Assembly (NCBI RefSeq): GCF_013284055.1
Contig: NZ_CP054143.1
Span: 1,178,001 to 1,242,000 of the forward strand
DNA: 64,000 nucleotides
Source of the DNA: Deefgea piscis
Lineage (GTDB): Bacteria; Pseudomonadota; Gammaproteobacteria; Burkholderiales; Chitinibacteraceae
Direction of reading: 5' to 3'
Both the position numbers and the translations under genes were made by a program. Position 1 is the stretch's first letter. The number at the start of each line of letters is the position of its first letter. Below the pieces are notes generated by a model. It was not told the origin of the DNA, made no database searches, and saw only the letters and a list, made by a program, of their open reading frames with translations. Of this stretch, positions 51,773 to 60,658 are shown piece by piece.

Positions 51773-53530
51773 ATGAATATTGCTGTTTCTCCTTTATCGA
51801 GCGTTGATATTTTACGTGCGGCAGCAATTGCTCAGGCATTGCTTGATGGTTTTAATCATCACTATGCGCTGTTTCGTGAAGCCAGTTGTATGGCCAAAAT
51901 TAATTTTGAGGCGGGTGATGTAATCGCACAAAGAAATAGTGTGCGCAATCGAATTACTTTTTATGATGCGCGTGTACTGGAGAGTGTTTCACGCTTGAAG
52001 CAAGAATTTGCCGCTGAAGATTTGCCGGATTTGATGTGGTCTGCGGTAAAACAGCAATATATTGCTTTGTTGCTTAATCATCAACAGATTGAACTTGCGG
52101 AAACATTTTTTAATTCTGTATGTTGCCGTATTTTACACCGCACATATTTTCATAATGATTTTATTTTTTATCGCCCAGCGGTTTCAACTGAGTATATTGA
52201 AGAGTCAGAGGCGACTTATCGTAGTTATTATGTGAATGATTTAGGATTAGTGCCTACATTCAAAAAGATACTGTTAGATTTTTCTTGGAATCTATCATTT
52301 GTCGATTTAAATCGTGATGTAATGCGTATTTTATCGACATTACGCCATCATTTAGCAAAGAAGCTATCCCCAGAGTTTAATTCACATATTGAAGTTTTAG
52401 CATCCCCATTCTATCGAAGCAAAGCGGCATATATTATCGGTAAAGCCACGCATGGTGAGTTAGAAATCCCATTTGCGATTCCTTTGTACCGAAATCAAGA
52501 TAGTCAGCTTTATATTGATGCTGCTCTGTTTGAGATGGTGCATATTCGCCAATTGTTTTCGTTATCGCGGGCTTATTTCTTGGTTGATATGGAAGTGCCA
52601 TCGGCCTACGTGCAATATTTGCATGATTTAATTCCGGGCAAATCGCGTGCTGAGTTGTACACCATGCTGGGATTGGGCAAGCAAGGTAAAACCATGTTTT
52701 ATCGCGAATTAATCCATCATTTACGCCACTCTTCGGATCCATTTGTGAGTGCGCCAGGAACAAAAGGGATGGTGATGATTGTCTTTACCTTACCATCCTT
52801 TCCTTTTGTATTTAAAATTATTAAAGACGTATTTACGCCGCCAAAAGAAGTGGATCGGGCCACGGTGCGAATGAAATATCTATTGGTTAAGCAGCATGAC
52901 CGTGTTGGCCGTATGGCGGATTCGCTAGAGTTTTCTGATGTTGCGTTGCCGCGTTCGCGTTTTGATCCGGAGCTGCTGGCTGAAATGCGTTTATTAGCAC
53001 CATCGATCGTAGAAGAAGACGGAGATTCAGTGGTGTTTCGGCATATGTATATTGAGTGCCGAATGAAACCGCTTAATTTATATATTGAGCATCGCAAAGA
53101 TCAAGAGGTTGAAGCCGTTATTCGCGATTATGGTAATGCCTTGCGTGAGTTGGCTATTGCCAATATTTTCCCGGGGGATATGTTATTTAAGAATTTCGGT
53201 GTAACTCGCGCCGGGCGTGTGGTGTTTTATGATTATGATGAAATCGAATACATGACGGATTGCGATTTTCGGCGAATTCCACCGCCACCAACGCCAGAGT
53301 TTGAAATGAGTGGTGAAACTTGGTTTAGCGGTAATAAAAATGAGGTGTATCCAGAAGAGTTTGGTAGTTTCTTATTGGCGCGACCGGATGTGAAGCAGGC
53401 ATTTAACAAATATCATGCTGATCTATTAGCGCCCAAGTTTTGGCAAGATACCAAAATGCGAATTAAAAATGGCATTGTGGAGGACTTTTTCCCTTACCCA
53501 CAAGCATTACGTTTTTCGCAGGATGAATAA
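51773..53530 (+). CDS. aceK: isocitrate dehydrogenase kinase/phosphatase
   Basis: 585 residues, the usual AceK length. The N-terminal regulatory half includes FNHHYALFREAS and AQRNSVRNRITFYDARV. The kinase-like half has GTKGMVMIVFTLPSFPFVFKIIKD (ATP-binding lysine region), MYIECRMKPLNLYIE and FKNFGVTRAGRVVFYDYDEIEYM (metal-binding Asp region). It reversibly phosphorylates isocitrate dehydrogenase, sending carbon to the glyoxylate shunt during growth on acetate. That ties in with ackA in this window. No aceA or aceB is adjacent. It sits right after the second rRNA operon. Confidence 0.96.
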   Translation: MNIAVSPLSSVDILRAAAIAQALLDGFNHHYALFREASCMAKINFEAGDVIAQRNSVRNRITFYDARVLESVSRLKQEFAAEDLPDLMWSAVKQQYIALLLNHQQIELAETFFNSVCCRILHRTYFHNDFIFYRPAVSTEYIEESEATYRSYYVNDLGLVPTFKKILLDFSWNLSFVDLNRDVMRILSTLRHHLAKKLSPEFNSHIEVLASPFYRSKAAYIIGKATHGELEIPFAIPLYRNQDSQLYIDAALFEMVHIRQLFSLSRAYFLVDMEVPSAYVQYLHDLIPGKSRAELYTMLGLGKQGKTMFYRELIHHLRHSSDPFVSAPGTKGMVMIVFTLPSFPFVFKIIKDVFTPPKEVDRATVRMKYLLVKQHDRVGRMADSLEFSDVALPRSRFDPELLAEMRLLAPSIVEEDGDSVVFRHMYIECRMKPLNLYIEHRKDQEVEAVIRDYGNALRELAIANIFPGDMLFKNFGVTRAGRVVFYDYDEIEYMTDCDFRRIPPPPTPEFEMSGETWFSGNKNEVYPEEFGSFLLARPDVKQAFNKYHADLLAPKFWQDTKMRIKNGIVEDFFPYPQALRFSQDE

Positions 53531-53547
53531 AATCTACTTGGTATTTC

Positions 53548-53574
53548 AGCCTCTTCTTTGAAGAGGCTTTTTTT
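53548..53574 (+). terminator. terminator after aceK
   Basis: AGCCTCTT / AAGAGGCT (53548-53555, 53561-53568) with a 5-base loop and T7, 18 bp after the aceK stop. It lies at the start of a longer open frame into the next gene, which argues against that frame's first Met at 53558. Confidence 0.88.
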
Positions 53575-53659
53575 ATTTATATTTTTAGTTTCGATGATAT
53601 ACAGCAAGATTGATTCGGCTGATAATTCGGGCACGATTTGTTTTTGTTCTGAGGTTTAT

Positions 53660-54667
53660 ATGACGAGTGCTGCGGATTTATTGCCTTATCAACGCCTTCA
53701 TTTGAAGTCGTTTACTTATTCTGCTTTGGATGCCGGTCCAAGCTTAATCGTACTTGGAGCGGTGCATGGCAATGAAGATTGCGGTACTAAAGCAATCGCT
53801 CGCGTGATGGCTGAGCTCGATTCTGGCGCTTTGCATTTGCTGCGTGGTCGAATTACGTTTGTACCCATTACCAACCCGCTGGCATTTGAAAAACAGCAGC
53901 GCAATGGCGATCGAAATTTGAATCGTAATTTGCGGATAACAGATGAGCCATTAGATTTTGAAGATCGCATCGCCAATGCCCTTTGCCCATTGCTCGCCGA
54001 TCATGATGTTTTGCTCGATTTGCATTCAACAAACAATCCTGGTGAAGCATTTATAATGCTCGGGCCTGAAAATAATCAGGGTGATTTGCAACCATTTTCC
54101 CATGCTGAGCAAGAAGAAGCATTAGCAGTTCGCTTGGGGCCGCATCGGATTGTTGAAGGCTGGTTGTGTACTTATGCCGAAGGGGTTAAGCATCGATTGG
54201 CGTATACGCCGCAATGCGAGCGCTCGCATTTACTCAATACCGATCCGAGCTATGGTGTCGGTACTACCGAATATATGCGTGCCCATGGTGGTTATTCACT
54301 AACTTTAGAATGTGGTCAACATACTGATATCAGCTCACCTGAAGTGGCCTATCAGGGGATTCGCAATACCATTGCGCATTTGCAATTAGCGGATTTACCT
54401 GCCGCGCCAGTGCAAACAGATATTGAATTTTTAAAAATTAGTCGTGTGATCGATCGTCATCATGCCGATGATGTTTTTGTGAAAACCTGGGCTAGTTTTG
54501 ATCCGGTTCAGGCCGGTGAAGTGATTGGGCTGCGCCATGATGGCCAGCAGGAACTCGCGCCGTGCGACGGTTTTGTGTTGTTCCCCAATCCGAGTGCCGT
54601 TCCGGGTAATGAATGGTTTTATTTTGCCCAGTTAAGTGAGCGTCAACTGAGCGCCTTGAGAAATTAA
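53660..54667 (+). CDS. succinylglutamate desuccinylase/aspartoacylase-family protein
   Basis: 335 residues from the ATG at 53660 (GAGG 5 bases upstream). Zinc-binding GAVHGNEDCG (HxxE) is followed by NPLAFEKQQRNGDRNLNRNL (substrate-binding RNLNR) and LLDLHSTNNPG (third ligand His). A C-terminal beta-domain includes LTLECGQHTD. AstE/AspA enzymes cleave N-acyl amino acids such as N-succinylglutamate or N-acetylaspartate; the true substrate is open. No arginine-catabolism genes are adjacent. It is distinct from the M14 protein at 10902. Confidence 0.85.
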   Translation: MTSAADLLPYQRLHLKSFTYSALDAGPSLIVLGAVHGNEDCGTKAIARVMAELDSGALHLLRGRITFVPITNPLAFEKQQRNGDRNLNRNLRITDEPLDFEDRIANALCPLLADHDVLLDLHSTNNPGEAFIMLGPENNQGDLQPFSHAEQEEALAVRLGPHRIVEGWLCTYAEGVKHRLAYTPQCERSHLLNTDPSYGVGTTEYMRAHGGYSLTLECGQHTDISSPEVAYQGIRNTIAHLQLADLPAAPVQTDIEFLKISRVIDRHHADDVFVKTWASFDPVQAGEVIGLRHDGQQELAPCDGFVLFPNPSAVPGNEWFYFAQLSERQLSALRN

Positions 54668-54681
54668 ATCGGAGTATCTGC

Positions 54682-54710
54682 TGCTAGACCATAATTTATA
54701 TGGTCTAGCA
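54682..54710. terminator. hairpin between convergent genes
   Basis: TGCTAGACCATA / TATGGTCTAGCA, a perfect 12-bp stem with a 5-base loop, 14 bp after the deacylase stop. The T-tract is poor, so termination strength is uncertain. Confidence 0.6.
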
Positions 54711-54717
54711 CTTAATA

Positions 54718-55098
54718 CTAAGGATGAATTAACGGACTTACTGCTTTTGGCTTCGCGGCTAAAATCGCTTCATGTACGGCGTCATCTTGTAAACCATGCC
54801 AAAACACATGTGCAGCAACGGCATGGCTATGATCATTGATTTGTTGCCATGCGCGAACGGCGTCACTGGCAAATTCAAATAGAATAATTGATTTATGGGC
54901 CTCAATGGCCTGTGCCTCAATATTCATCCCAATATCGCTTAAATAATCGAGCAGCGCATTGCGAGACTTTGTGGTGCGTTCATCGGTGGTATCGTAAGTT
55001 AAAAAAATCACTGCTTGTGCCATATCGGTGGTGGCTAAGCGAATAAAATCCACTCGCGATAAAATATTGACTTTGCCTTTGGTTTGAATCGCTTGCAT
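54718..55098 (-). CDS. hypothetical protein
   Basis: 126 residues, soluble, no signal peptide or membrane helix. It reads like an alpha/beta ferredoxin-like fold: VIFLTYDTTDERTTKSRNAL, SIILFEFASDAVRAWQQIND and HVFWHGLQDDAVHEAILAAK. I recognise no family. AGGAGCAC lies just before the ATG, supporting this start. It is convergent with the deacylase gene. The 265-bp gap on its other side has two perfect DnaA boxes. Confidence 0.7.
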   Translation of the reverse strand: MQAIQTKGKVNILSRVDFIRLATTDMAQAVIFLTYDTTDERTTKSRNALLDYLSDIGMNIEAQAIEAHKSIILFEFASDAVRAWQQINDHSHAVAAHVFWHGLQDDAVHEAILAAKPKAVSPLIHP

Positions 55099-55198
55099 GA
55101 TGTGCTCCTGATCAATTTATCCGTTTTTCTGCTGTGTGCAGGGCTGAGTGTGTCGCTGATTTTACGATTAAAGCCCTCAAGTTATCCTTGAGTGGGTT

Positions 55199-55359
55199 TG
55201 TGGATAAGTATGTGATTAAGTTGTTAGTTTCTCGGTTTAAATTAGTATAGTTATTATATTTAACTATGTATTTGCATATATGTTACGTATTTGTTGATGC
55301 TTGATGATATACCTGCTAGTTATGGCTTTTTATTGGTTTGTGTATAAAATTGTGGATAA
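55199..55359 (-). promoter_or_regulatory. pair of perfect DnaA boxes
   Basis: TGTGGATAA at 55199-55207 and again at 55351-55359, both the reverse of TTATCCACA, in the AT-rich 265-bp gap between the 54718 gene and the diguanylate cyclase. Two boxes only, 152 bp apart; no triplet repeats or strong unwinding element noticed. Confidence 0.5.
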
Positions 55360-55363
55360 GCTG

Positions 55364-56524
55364 TTATTTTGCTGTTGATTCATTGTTTGAGTGCTGAGCG
55401 AGTCGTTGGGATTCTTTATAAATTTTTTTCATGGCATACATTTGTTGATCGGCTTTTTCGATCAGCTCAATGGCTGAAATGTAGTGTTCTGGCCCAGTTG
55501 CAGCACAGCCAATGCTAAGTGAAACGCAGTCTTCTGATTTATACATTTCTTCAAACAATCGGCGTAAATAAACCGCTTCGGCTTCAACTTTATTGCAGCG
55601 GCTCATCAAGACACAAAACTCATCCCCACCATAACGAAAACAATAATCATCGCTACGAGAAATCTGCTTAATCGATTGGGCAACGTAGCGTAAAACTTGA
55701 TCGCCTTTGGTGTGGCCTTGTACATCGTTAATTTGTTTGAAGTCATTCACATCGATATACACCACGGCGACCGATTCAGCGCGTCGTTCCGCGGCGCGTA
55801 GCATTCGGGTCAGCGTTTCATGCAGATCACGGACATTGAGCAGGCCAGTCAAGGGATCGGTGCGGATCATTTCCTCAAGCTGTTGGGTGCGCTCTCGTAC
55901 TTTATCCTCGAGCGAACGCGCGTAGTCTTCTGATTTATTTTTTGCGCTTTCGATTTCGGTGAGCAAGCTGCGGATATAGGTTTCAAACACCAAGGTGATG
56001 TCAAACATAAATAGCTTTTCAAGCGCCAAGCCAATGTTATTGCGCTCGGCTTCATGCTCAATCGGTGCGCTAAAAATAAGCTCGAGCAAGAGCTGTTTGA
56101 GCGTATGGATTCCGGATAGATAGAGCTTAGGTTCAACGCCAATGCGTTTATGCACCAGACCAATTCGTAAACGATTGTTGACGTAATCTAAGTCATACAC
56201 GCCAGTGAATAAATCCAGGATGTATTTTCTTTGTGCATTGCGCAAACGATCTAGCGTGTCGAGATCGCCAATCAGTAGCGCTATTTCGGGGATGCTAGTT
56301 TGTAATTCGTAAAATTGATTAACGAGCGTATCAAGATTGGCAACGACAGTGGCTTTAAAGTTCATCAATAAAGCAATGTCTTCGCCGCTGAGATTGACCA
56401 ATGTTTTGCGGTGGCTGATATCAAACTCGGTGATTCTCATCTGTTCGAGTAAGGTTTGATCGGTTTGCCGCATAATTGAATCCCAAGCAGAGCGGGTGAT
56501 TGCTTGAGTATAGACATCAGCCAA
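55364..56524 (-). CDS. globin-coupled diguanylate cyclase
   Basis: 386 residues. An N-terminal protoglobin sensor (about 20-160) has the candidate proximal haem ligand His125 in IGLVHKRIGVEPKLYL. A helical linker and coiled coil (190-220) lead to a GGDEF domain with DPLTGLLN, DVNDFKQIND and the intact catalytic GGDEF at 299-303. An inhibitory I-site RxxD (290-293) lies five residues before it. This is the DosC/GcHK-like architecture that makes c-di-GMP in response to O2 or other gases. It is encoded alone. It may be the counterpart of the EAL phosphodiesterase at 8260, though they are far apart. Confidence 0.9.
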   Translation of the reverse strand: MADVYTQAITRSAWDSIMRQTDQTLLEQMRITEFDISHRKTLVNLSGEDIALLMNFKATVVANLDTLVNQFYELQTSIPEIALLIGDLDTLDRLRNAQRKYILDLFTGVYDLDYVNNRLRIGLVHKRIGVEPKLYLSGIHTLKQLLLELIFSAPIEHEAERNNIGLALEKLFMFDITLVFETYIRSLLTEIESAKNKSEDYARSLEDKVRERTQQLEEMIRTDPLTGLLNVRDLHETLTRMLRAAERRAESVAVVYIDVNDFKQINDVQGHTKGDQVLRYVAQSIKQISRSDDYCFRYGGDEFCVLMSRCNKVEAEAVYLRRLFEEMYKSEDCVSLSIGCAATGPEHYISAIELIEKADQQMYAMKKIYKESQRLAQHSNNESTAK

Positions 56525-56592
56525 AAAATCGCTTTCAAATCAGCAGTGTTTTAGTTTTAATGTTTGAAAGTAGTATCATGATTATTTAACAG

Positions 56593-57354
56593 CTAGTGAT
56601 ACTGTTGCCAAATTAGTTTCGCCAGTAAGCTGACAGCTAAAATTAAAAACAAGCGTCGGATCCACGCATTACCACCGCGAAATGCCAAATAGCTGCCGAC
56701 TTGTGCGCCAGCAATATTAGCGATAGCCATTGGGATGGCGTAGCTAAATAGTACGAGTTTGGCGGGGATAAAAAATAATAAGGCGGCGATATTGGTCGCT
56801 AAATTAACGATTTTGGCGCTGGCGCTGGCGCGTAAAAAATCAAAGTGAAAAAAGCGCACAAATAAAAACATTAAAAATGAGCCAGTTCCTGGGCCAAATA
56901 AACCATCATAAAAACCAATCGCAGCCCCCATCACCATCCCTAAGATTAAATCGCGACGGGTTAAAACTCGGCCGGCATCTTCCTCGCCAAAGCTTGGTTT
57001 ACGCCAGGTATAAACCAGCATCACCGCCAACAAAACAATCACCAGTGGCCGAATGATATCGGCGGGCAAGTAATGGGTGATTCGGGCGCCAGCTAAAGAG
57101 CCAATAAAGGCTGTTGCTGCGGCAGGCAGAATGACTTTCCATGGTATGCGTATACGGCGTACATAACTCAAAGCGGCTGAAGCAGTACCCCATACAGCAG
57201 TAAATTTATTACTGCCAAGTAAGGCCGCAGGCAGTTCTTTGGGCAAAGCGGTTAATAAGCTAGGTAATAAAATAAGGCCACCGCCACCGACTGCGGCATC
57301 AATCAGGCCGGCCACAAAAGCCATTGGGATGAGTAAGAAAAGTGCGGTTTCCAT
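56593..57354 (-). CDS. TSUP-family (TauE/SafE-type) membrane transporter
   Basis: 253 residues, about eight membrane segments. The N-terminal glycine-rich FVAGLIDAAVGGGGLILLPSLL and the mid-protein GAAIGFYDGLFGPGTGSFLM are the paired TSUP repeats. Family members export sulfite, sulfoacetate or other organosulfur anions, or move unknown ions (E. coli YfcA is similar in length). The substrate is not inferable. It is divergent from the patatin-like gene, 137 bp apart. Confidence 0.87.
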   Translation of the reverse strand: METALFLLIPMAFVAGLIDAAVGGGGLILLPSLLTALPKELPAALLGSNKFTAVWGTASAALSYVRRIRIPWKVILPAAATAFIGSLAGARITHYLPADIIRPLVIVLLAVMLVYTWRKPSFGEEDAGRVLTRRDLILGMVMGAAIGFYDGLFGPGTGSFLMFLFVRFFHFDFLRASASAKIVNLATNIAALLFFIPAKLVLFSYAIPMAIANIAGAQVGSYLAFRGGNAWIRRLFLILAVSLLAKLIWQQYH

Positions 57355-57491
57355 CGGTGATTCCTTTCAATATGTCGGCATCATTACAGATTTGAAACGC
57401 GCTGCCTATGGCGATGATCATGTAGAAAACAATAGTTGCTGTAAATTTTGGCAAAAGGTATAAGTCAGTATCAACCCTTTGGAAATTCAGC

Positions 57492-58562
57492 ATGGCAAAA
57501 ACGGCACTGATTATTAGTGGCGGCGCACCGAATGCAACGCTGGTGGCGGGCGCTTTAGAGGCCTTTCATGAGCTTGGCTTGCAATTTGATGTGATCTCTA
57601 CTGCGGGCGCAGGCGCTTTGCTGGGTTTGATGTATTTAGCGCCCAAAAATGGTGATCCGGTCAAAACATTACGTGGCTTACAGGAGATGGGGATTGCCGA
57701 TTTTTTATACCGCGCTTTTCCTGTTAATTTTAAAGTCTTTAATAAACCCGGCACGATGGCCGATGGCTACCGGCAAATGATGGCGCCTTTGCAAACTATG
57801 TTGGCGCAATGGCAACCACAAGATCCCTTATCGCAAACGCTCAAAGACGCCACCCAGCTGGGTATCGCCAGTGCTTGTCCAAGCGATATGCATTCGCGTT
57901 CTTTAGGTTTGTGCGCGCATGCGCCTTTTGTGGAAGACGTGATTGATTTTGCGCAGTTGCAACAGCCGGGCACAGCAATTTGGGTGAATGCATATAACCT
58001 GAGCCAGCATGAAATGGCCAATTGGCCACGGCAAAAAATCGGCGTGCAGCAATTGCAGGCAGCGTTATCGTTTCCTTTGCTGTATGCGCCGACCGAGATT
58101 GACGGCGATTTTTATATGGAAGGCGCGGCGATTGATTGTTTGAACTTTAAAGATTTGCGTAAAAACCATCCTGAGCTGGAAGAAATCGTCATTTTTGATC
58201 TGCTTGGCGCCGAAAAACTGTTGCGTAAACCCAAAGATTTGTACGACGCGTGGGTGATGTCCATCATCACGCCATTGGTTGAGATTGCGCGCGATGACGT
58301 TAAAATTTTTGAGGCGCTACATGGCGAAGGAATTACTTTGCATAAAGTACCTTTGCTCGAAGCCGTGCCCCATGAGGCGTTACCGGATGTGTTTGATTGG
58401 TCACGCAGTAATTTAACTCGGCTATATCAATTGGGTTATCACACCGGCAAAGCCTATGCTCAGCAACATTTAACGCATCTGTATGTAAGTCAGCAAGGTG
58501 ATCAATCGGCTGGTACTGATTGCCATGAGCGGCAGTTGGCACGATCAACGCAATCGTCGTAA
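57492..58562 (+). CDS. patatin-like protein lacking the catalytic serine
   Basis: 356 residues. The N-terminal layout is that of patatin phospholipases: ALIISGGAPNATLVAGALEAFHELG (oxyanion-hole segment) then FDVISTAGAGALLGLMYLA (nucleophile elbow). The usual GTSAG reads TAGAG here, putting Gly39 where the nucleophile Ser should be. The usual DGG/DGA dyad element is EGA (YMEGAAIDCL). It is therefore probably a pseudoenzyme with a retained fold, or uses a different residue. No signal peptide; cytoplasmic. A possible 57-codon gene overlaps its 3' end. Confidence 0.75.
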   Translation: MAKTALIISGGAPNATLVAGALEAFHELGLQFDVISTAGAGALLGLMYLAPKNGDPVKTLRGLQEMGIADFLYRAFPVNFKVFNKPGTMADGYRQMMAPLQTMLAQWQPQDPLSQTLKDATQLGIASACPSDMHSRSLGLCAHAPFVEDVIDFAQLQQPGTAIWVNAYNLSQHEMANWPRQKIGVQQLQAALSFPLLYAPTEIDGDFYMEGAAIDCLNFKDLRKNHPELEEIVIFDLLGAEKLLRKPKDLYDAWVMSIITPLVEIARDDVKIFEALHGEGITLHKVPLLEAVPHEALPDVFDWSRSNLTRLYQLGYHTGKAYAQQHLTHLYVSQQGDQSAGTDCHERQLARSTQSS

Positions 58563-58698
58563 TACGGGACGGTGGCGATTAAAAATTCGGCATGACAGCA
58601 AACGATGGCTAGTAAAAATATTGGGTATATTGATACTGGCCATTTTATATAGAGCATGCAACTTAATACCCATTACTGTTGATGAATCATCTCGGTAG
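58525..58698 (+). CDS. possible small membrane protein
   Basis: 57 codons from the ATG at 58525: a basic N-terminus (many Arg/Lys/His) and one hydrophobic helix (WLVKILGILILAILYRACNL). It overlaps the end of the patatin-like gene by 38 bp and ends 16 bp before the TraB-like start. No good ribosome-binding site is visible, so it may be chance. Confidence 0.35.
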   Translation: MSGSWHDQRNRRNTGRWRLKIRHDSKRWLVKILGILILAILYRACNLIPITVDESSR

Positions 58699-58714
58699 TT
58701 TTGAAGGAAGAAAG

Positions 58715-59644
58715 ATGCGGATTGGACGTTGGCTAGGATTGATCGGTTTATTGTTCTTCAGTGCTTGCTTGCACGCGGAATGTTTGCCAGCGCCAGCACC
58801 GTTGAGTGCGAGTGAGCAGCAAGCGTTGCAAGCGGCGGCGAAAGATCAGGGTTTTTTGTGGCGGATTAGCAAAAATGGTCGTGATTCTTGGCTGTATGGC
58901 ACGATTCATATTAATCACGTCACCGGTTTATTTCCCGGCCCCAAGGTGAGGCACGCGCTGCAAAACAGTACCATTTTGGCGCTAGAACTCAATCCGAATG
59001 ATGCTAAAACCCAAGCCGAGCTGGCGCAATTGGCGCAAGCGGGCGCAGGTCAAGTGCCGCCGCAATTGCAATCACGACTGGCGGCGCAATTAGCTGCGGT
59101 GTGTTTGCCAGCCACCGCCGCGCAAGCGATTCATCCGACCTTATTATTTGCCAGTATGAGTGTGCTGGGGCTGAGGGCGCAGGGTTTAGAGGCTGGGTAT
59201 GGTAGCGAGCAAATGTTGCTGGGTTTGGCGCAAACTGGGAAACAGCGCGTTGTCGCACTGGAAACACCAACGATTCAAATGAATGCTTTGCTCGGCCCTG
59301 AGCTCAATGTCAGCAGCGAAGATTATGAATTGGCCTTGCAGCAATTAGAAAGCAAGGCCGATCAAGCGCTGGCGCTGAAGATTGTTAATGCATGGGAGCA
59401 GTCCGATTTTACGACGCTCACCCAGTATGCCAAATGGTGCGATTGCCTGAATACTCCGGCGCAAAAAGCCAGTATGCAGCGTTTAATGGCTGGACGTAAT
59501 CCGGGTTTGGCCGATGGGATTGCTCAATGGCATCGGCAAGGGGCTAGCGTTTTTGCGGCGGTGGGTAGTTTGCATATGGTGGGGCGCAAAGGACTCTTGT
59601 TTTTACTGGCGCAGCGCGGCTTTAAAATTGAGCGAATTCATTGA
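58715..59644 (+). CDS. TraB/GumN-family protein, exported
   Basis: 309 residues from the ATG at 58715 (AGGAAG 5 bases before); an upstream in-frame ATG at 58679 would spoil the signal peptide. The leader ends in LLFFSAC, a possible lipobox. The TraB/GumN domain shows LWRISKNGRDSWLYGTIHINH (GTIH motif), ILALELNPND, and C-terminal VFAAVGSLHMVGRKGLLFLL. The family is a putative metal-dependent protease or hydrolase fold (Tiki-like) with unknown substrate in bacteria. Convergent with the methyltransferase-like gene, overlapping by 7 bp. Confidence 0.82.
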   Translation: MRIGRWLGLIGLLFFSACLHAECLPAPAPLSASEQQALQAAAKDQGFLWRISKNGRDSWLYGTIHINHVTGLFPGPKVRHALQNSTILALELNPNDAKTQAELAQLAQAGAGQVPPQLQSRLAAQLAAVCLPATAAQAIHPTLLFASMSVLGLRAQGLEAGYGSEQMLLGLAQTGKQRVVALETPTIQMNALLGPELNVSSEDYELALQQLESKADQALALKIVNAWEQSDFTTLTQYAKWCDCLNTPAQKASMQRLMAGRNPGLADGIAQWHRQGASVFAAVGSLHMVGRKGLLFLLAQRGFKIERIH

Positions 59645-60588
59645 GCTTTTCTTTGAAACACCCAAACCCCAGCGCCAAGCTCTGGCGGCAGCACTAATTG
59701 GCTTAAATCACGGCGTTCTTGCCAGTCAAACGTCGATTGCGCCTGATATTCGTCCCAATTACCGGTAATAAAGCGCGAACGGCTACCGATGACAATATAG
59801 GTTTGCACTTCGCGCTGGCGAAAAATCTGTTTTTCAAAGGTATTCCCCGCCGGTGGCCAGCAGCATAAAACCACTTTGCTTGGAAAACGTTTAAGCGCCG
59901 CACTGGCATCCAGTTGTAATACGTCAGCCGGATAATCGACGACTTGTCGCCAGCTAAAGTCATCGCAAGCGGTGATATCGACATTTTGTTGGCGTAAAAA
60001 TCGACTTAAAGTGCCGTCGCCAGCGGCGATTTCAAGGCAGGGTTGCTGGCCAATCAGCTGGGCTAAACCGGCGATCAGCTCTTGGCTGTAAAAACAATAA
60101 ATCCCGCGTTTAGCAACTAGAGGCATTAATAAATGCTTTTGACTAATCAGCGGCCAAGTCCATTTAAAGCGCTTCATCGATACCGGTTTGCGAACTAAAT
60201 CGCGCTCAAATAATAAGCGCTGGGCAATCAAGCCATTCCATAAATTAAACCGAACCTTGCCTTGGGTCACGCCAGTGGCCACTGAAAAAGCATATTGGCG
60301 CAACGCCAGTTCGATTAAGCGTTGCCGTTCTTGTTGGCTGACGAGTTCAGCAAAAGCTCGGCCTTGGCGCTCGCCAGATAAAAAATGCGCGTGGTAATCG
60401 ATTCGAGTGCTCGATTGGCGAATGAGGGCTTTGATTTCTGCAGCATCTTGTCGTGCAAAAACGCCTTCCAACTCCCCACGCACCGCCTGCCATTGCGCAG
60501 GACAGGCGGTACAGAGTTGGCTAAAGCTCGGATTTTGCTGTAAAAAATGCAAACGTTGTTCTGGGCTGATTGGCGTTTTTATAGACAT
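59638..60588 (-). CDS. SAM-dependent methyltransferase-like protein
   Basis: About 316 residues from the Met at 60588 (a start at 60642 is also possible). The C-terminal half has a class I SAM-binding motif (PCLEIAAGDGTLSRFL), ITACDDFSW as the acidic motif II, and VVLCCWPPAGNTFEKQIF as motif IV (a PPAG where N/DPPY occurs in some amino-methylases). The N-terminal half is helical and not recognised. The substrate is unknown. It is divergent from DUF924; the exact start is the main uncertainty. Confidence 0.65.
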   Translation of the reverse strand: MSIKTPISPEQRLHFLQQNPSFSQLCTACPAQWQAVRGELEGVFARQDAAEIKALIRQSSTRIDYHAHFLSGERQGRAFAELVSQQERQRLIELALRQYAFSVATGVTQGKVRFNLWNGLIAQRLLFERDLVRKPVSMKRFKWTWPLISQKHLLMPLVAKRGIYCFYSQELIAGLAQLIGQQPCLEIAAGDGTLSRFLRQQNVDITACDDFSWRQVVDYPADVLQLDASAALKRFPSKVVLCCWPPAGNTFEKQIFRQREVQTYIVIGSRSRFITGNWDEYQAQSTFDWQERRDLSQLVLPPELGAGVWVFQRKAQ

Positions 60589-60658
60589 AGTTCGGTGACG
60601 ATAGCGCCAGCTGTTGTGGCTAAGATGGACATATTGTTGCATTCATAAGGTGAGCAAG

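Noticed and set aside
53558-53659. Longer N-terminus of the AspA/AstE-like gene that looks like a signal peptide
   Set aside because: Its first codons are the aceK terminator hairpin and T-run; the ATG at 53660 has a good ribosome-binding site and starts the family homology.
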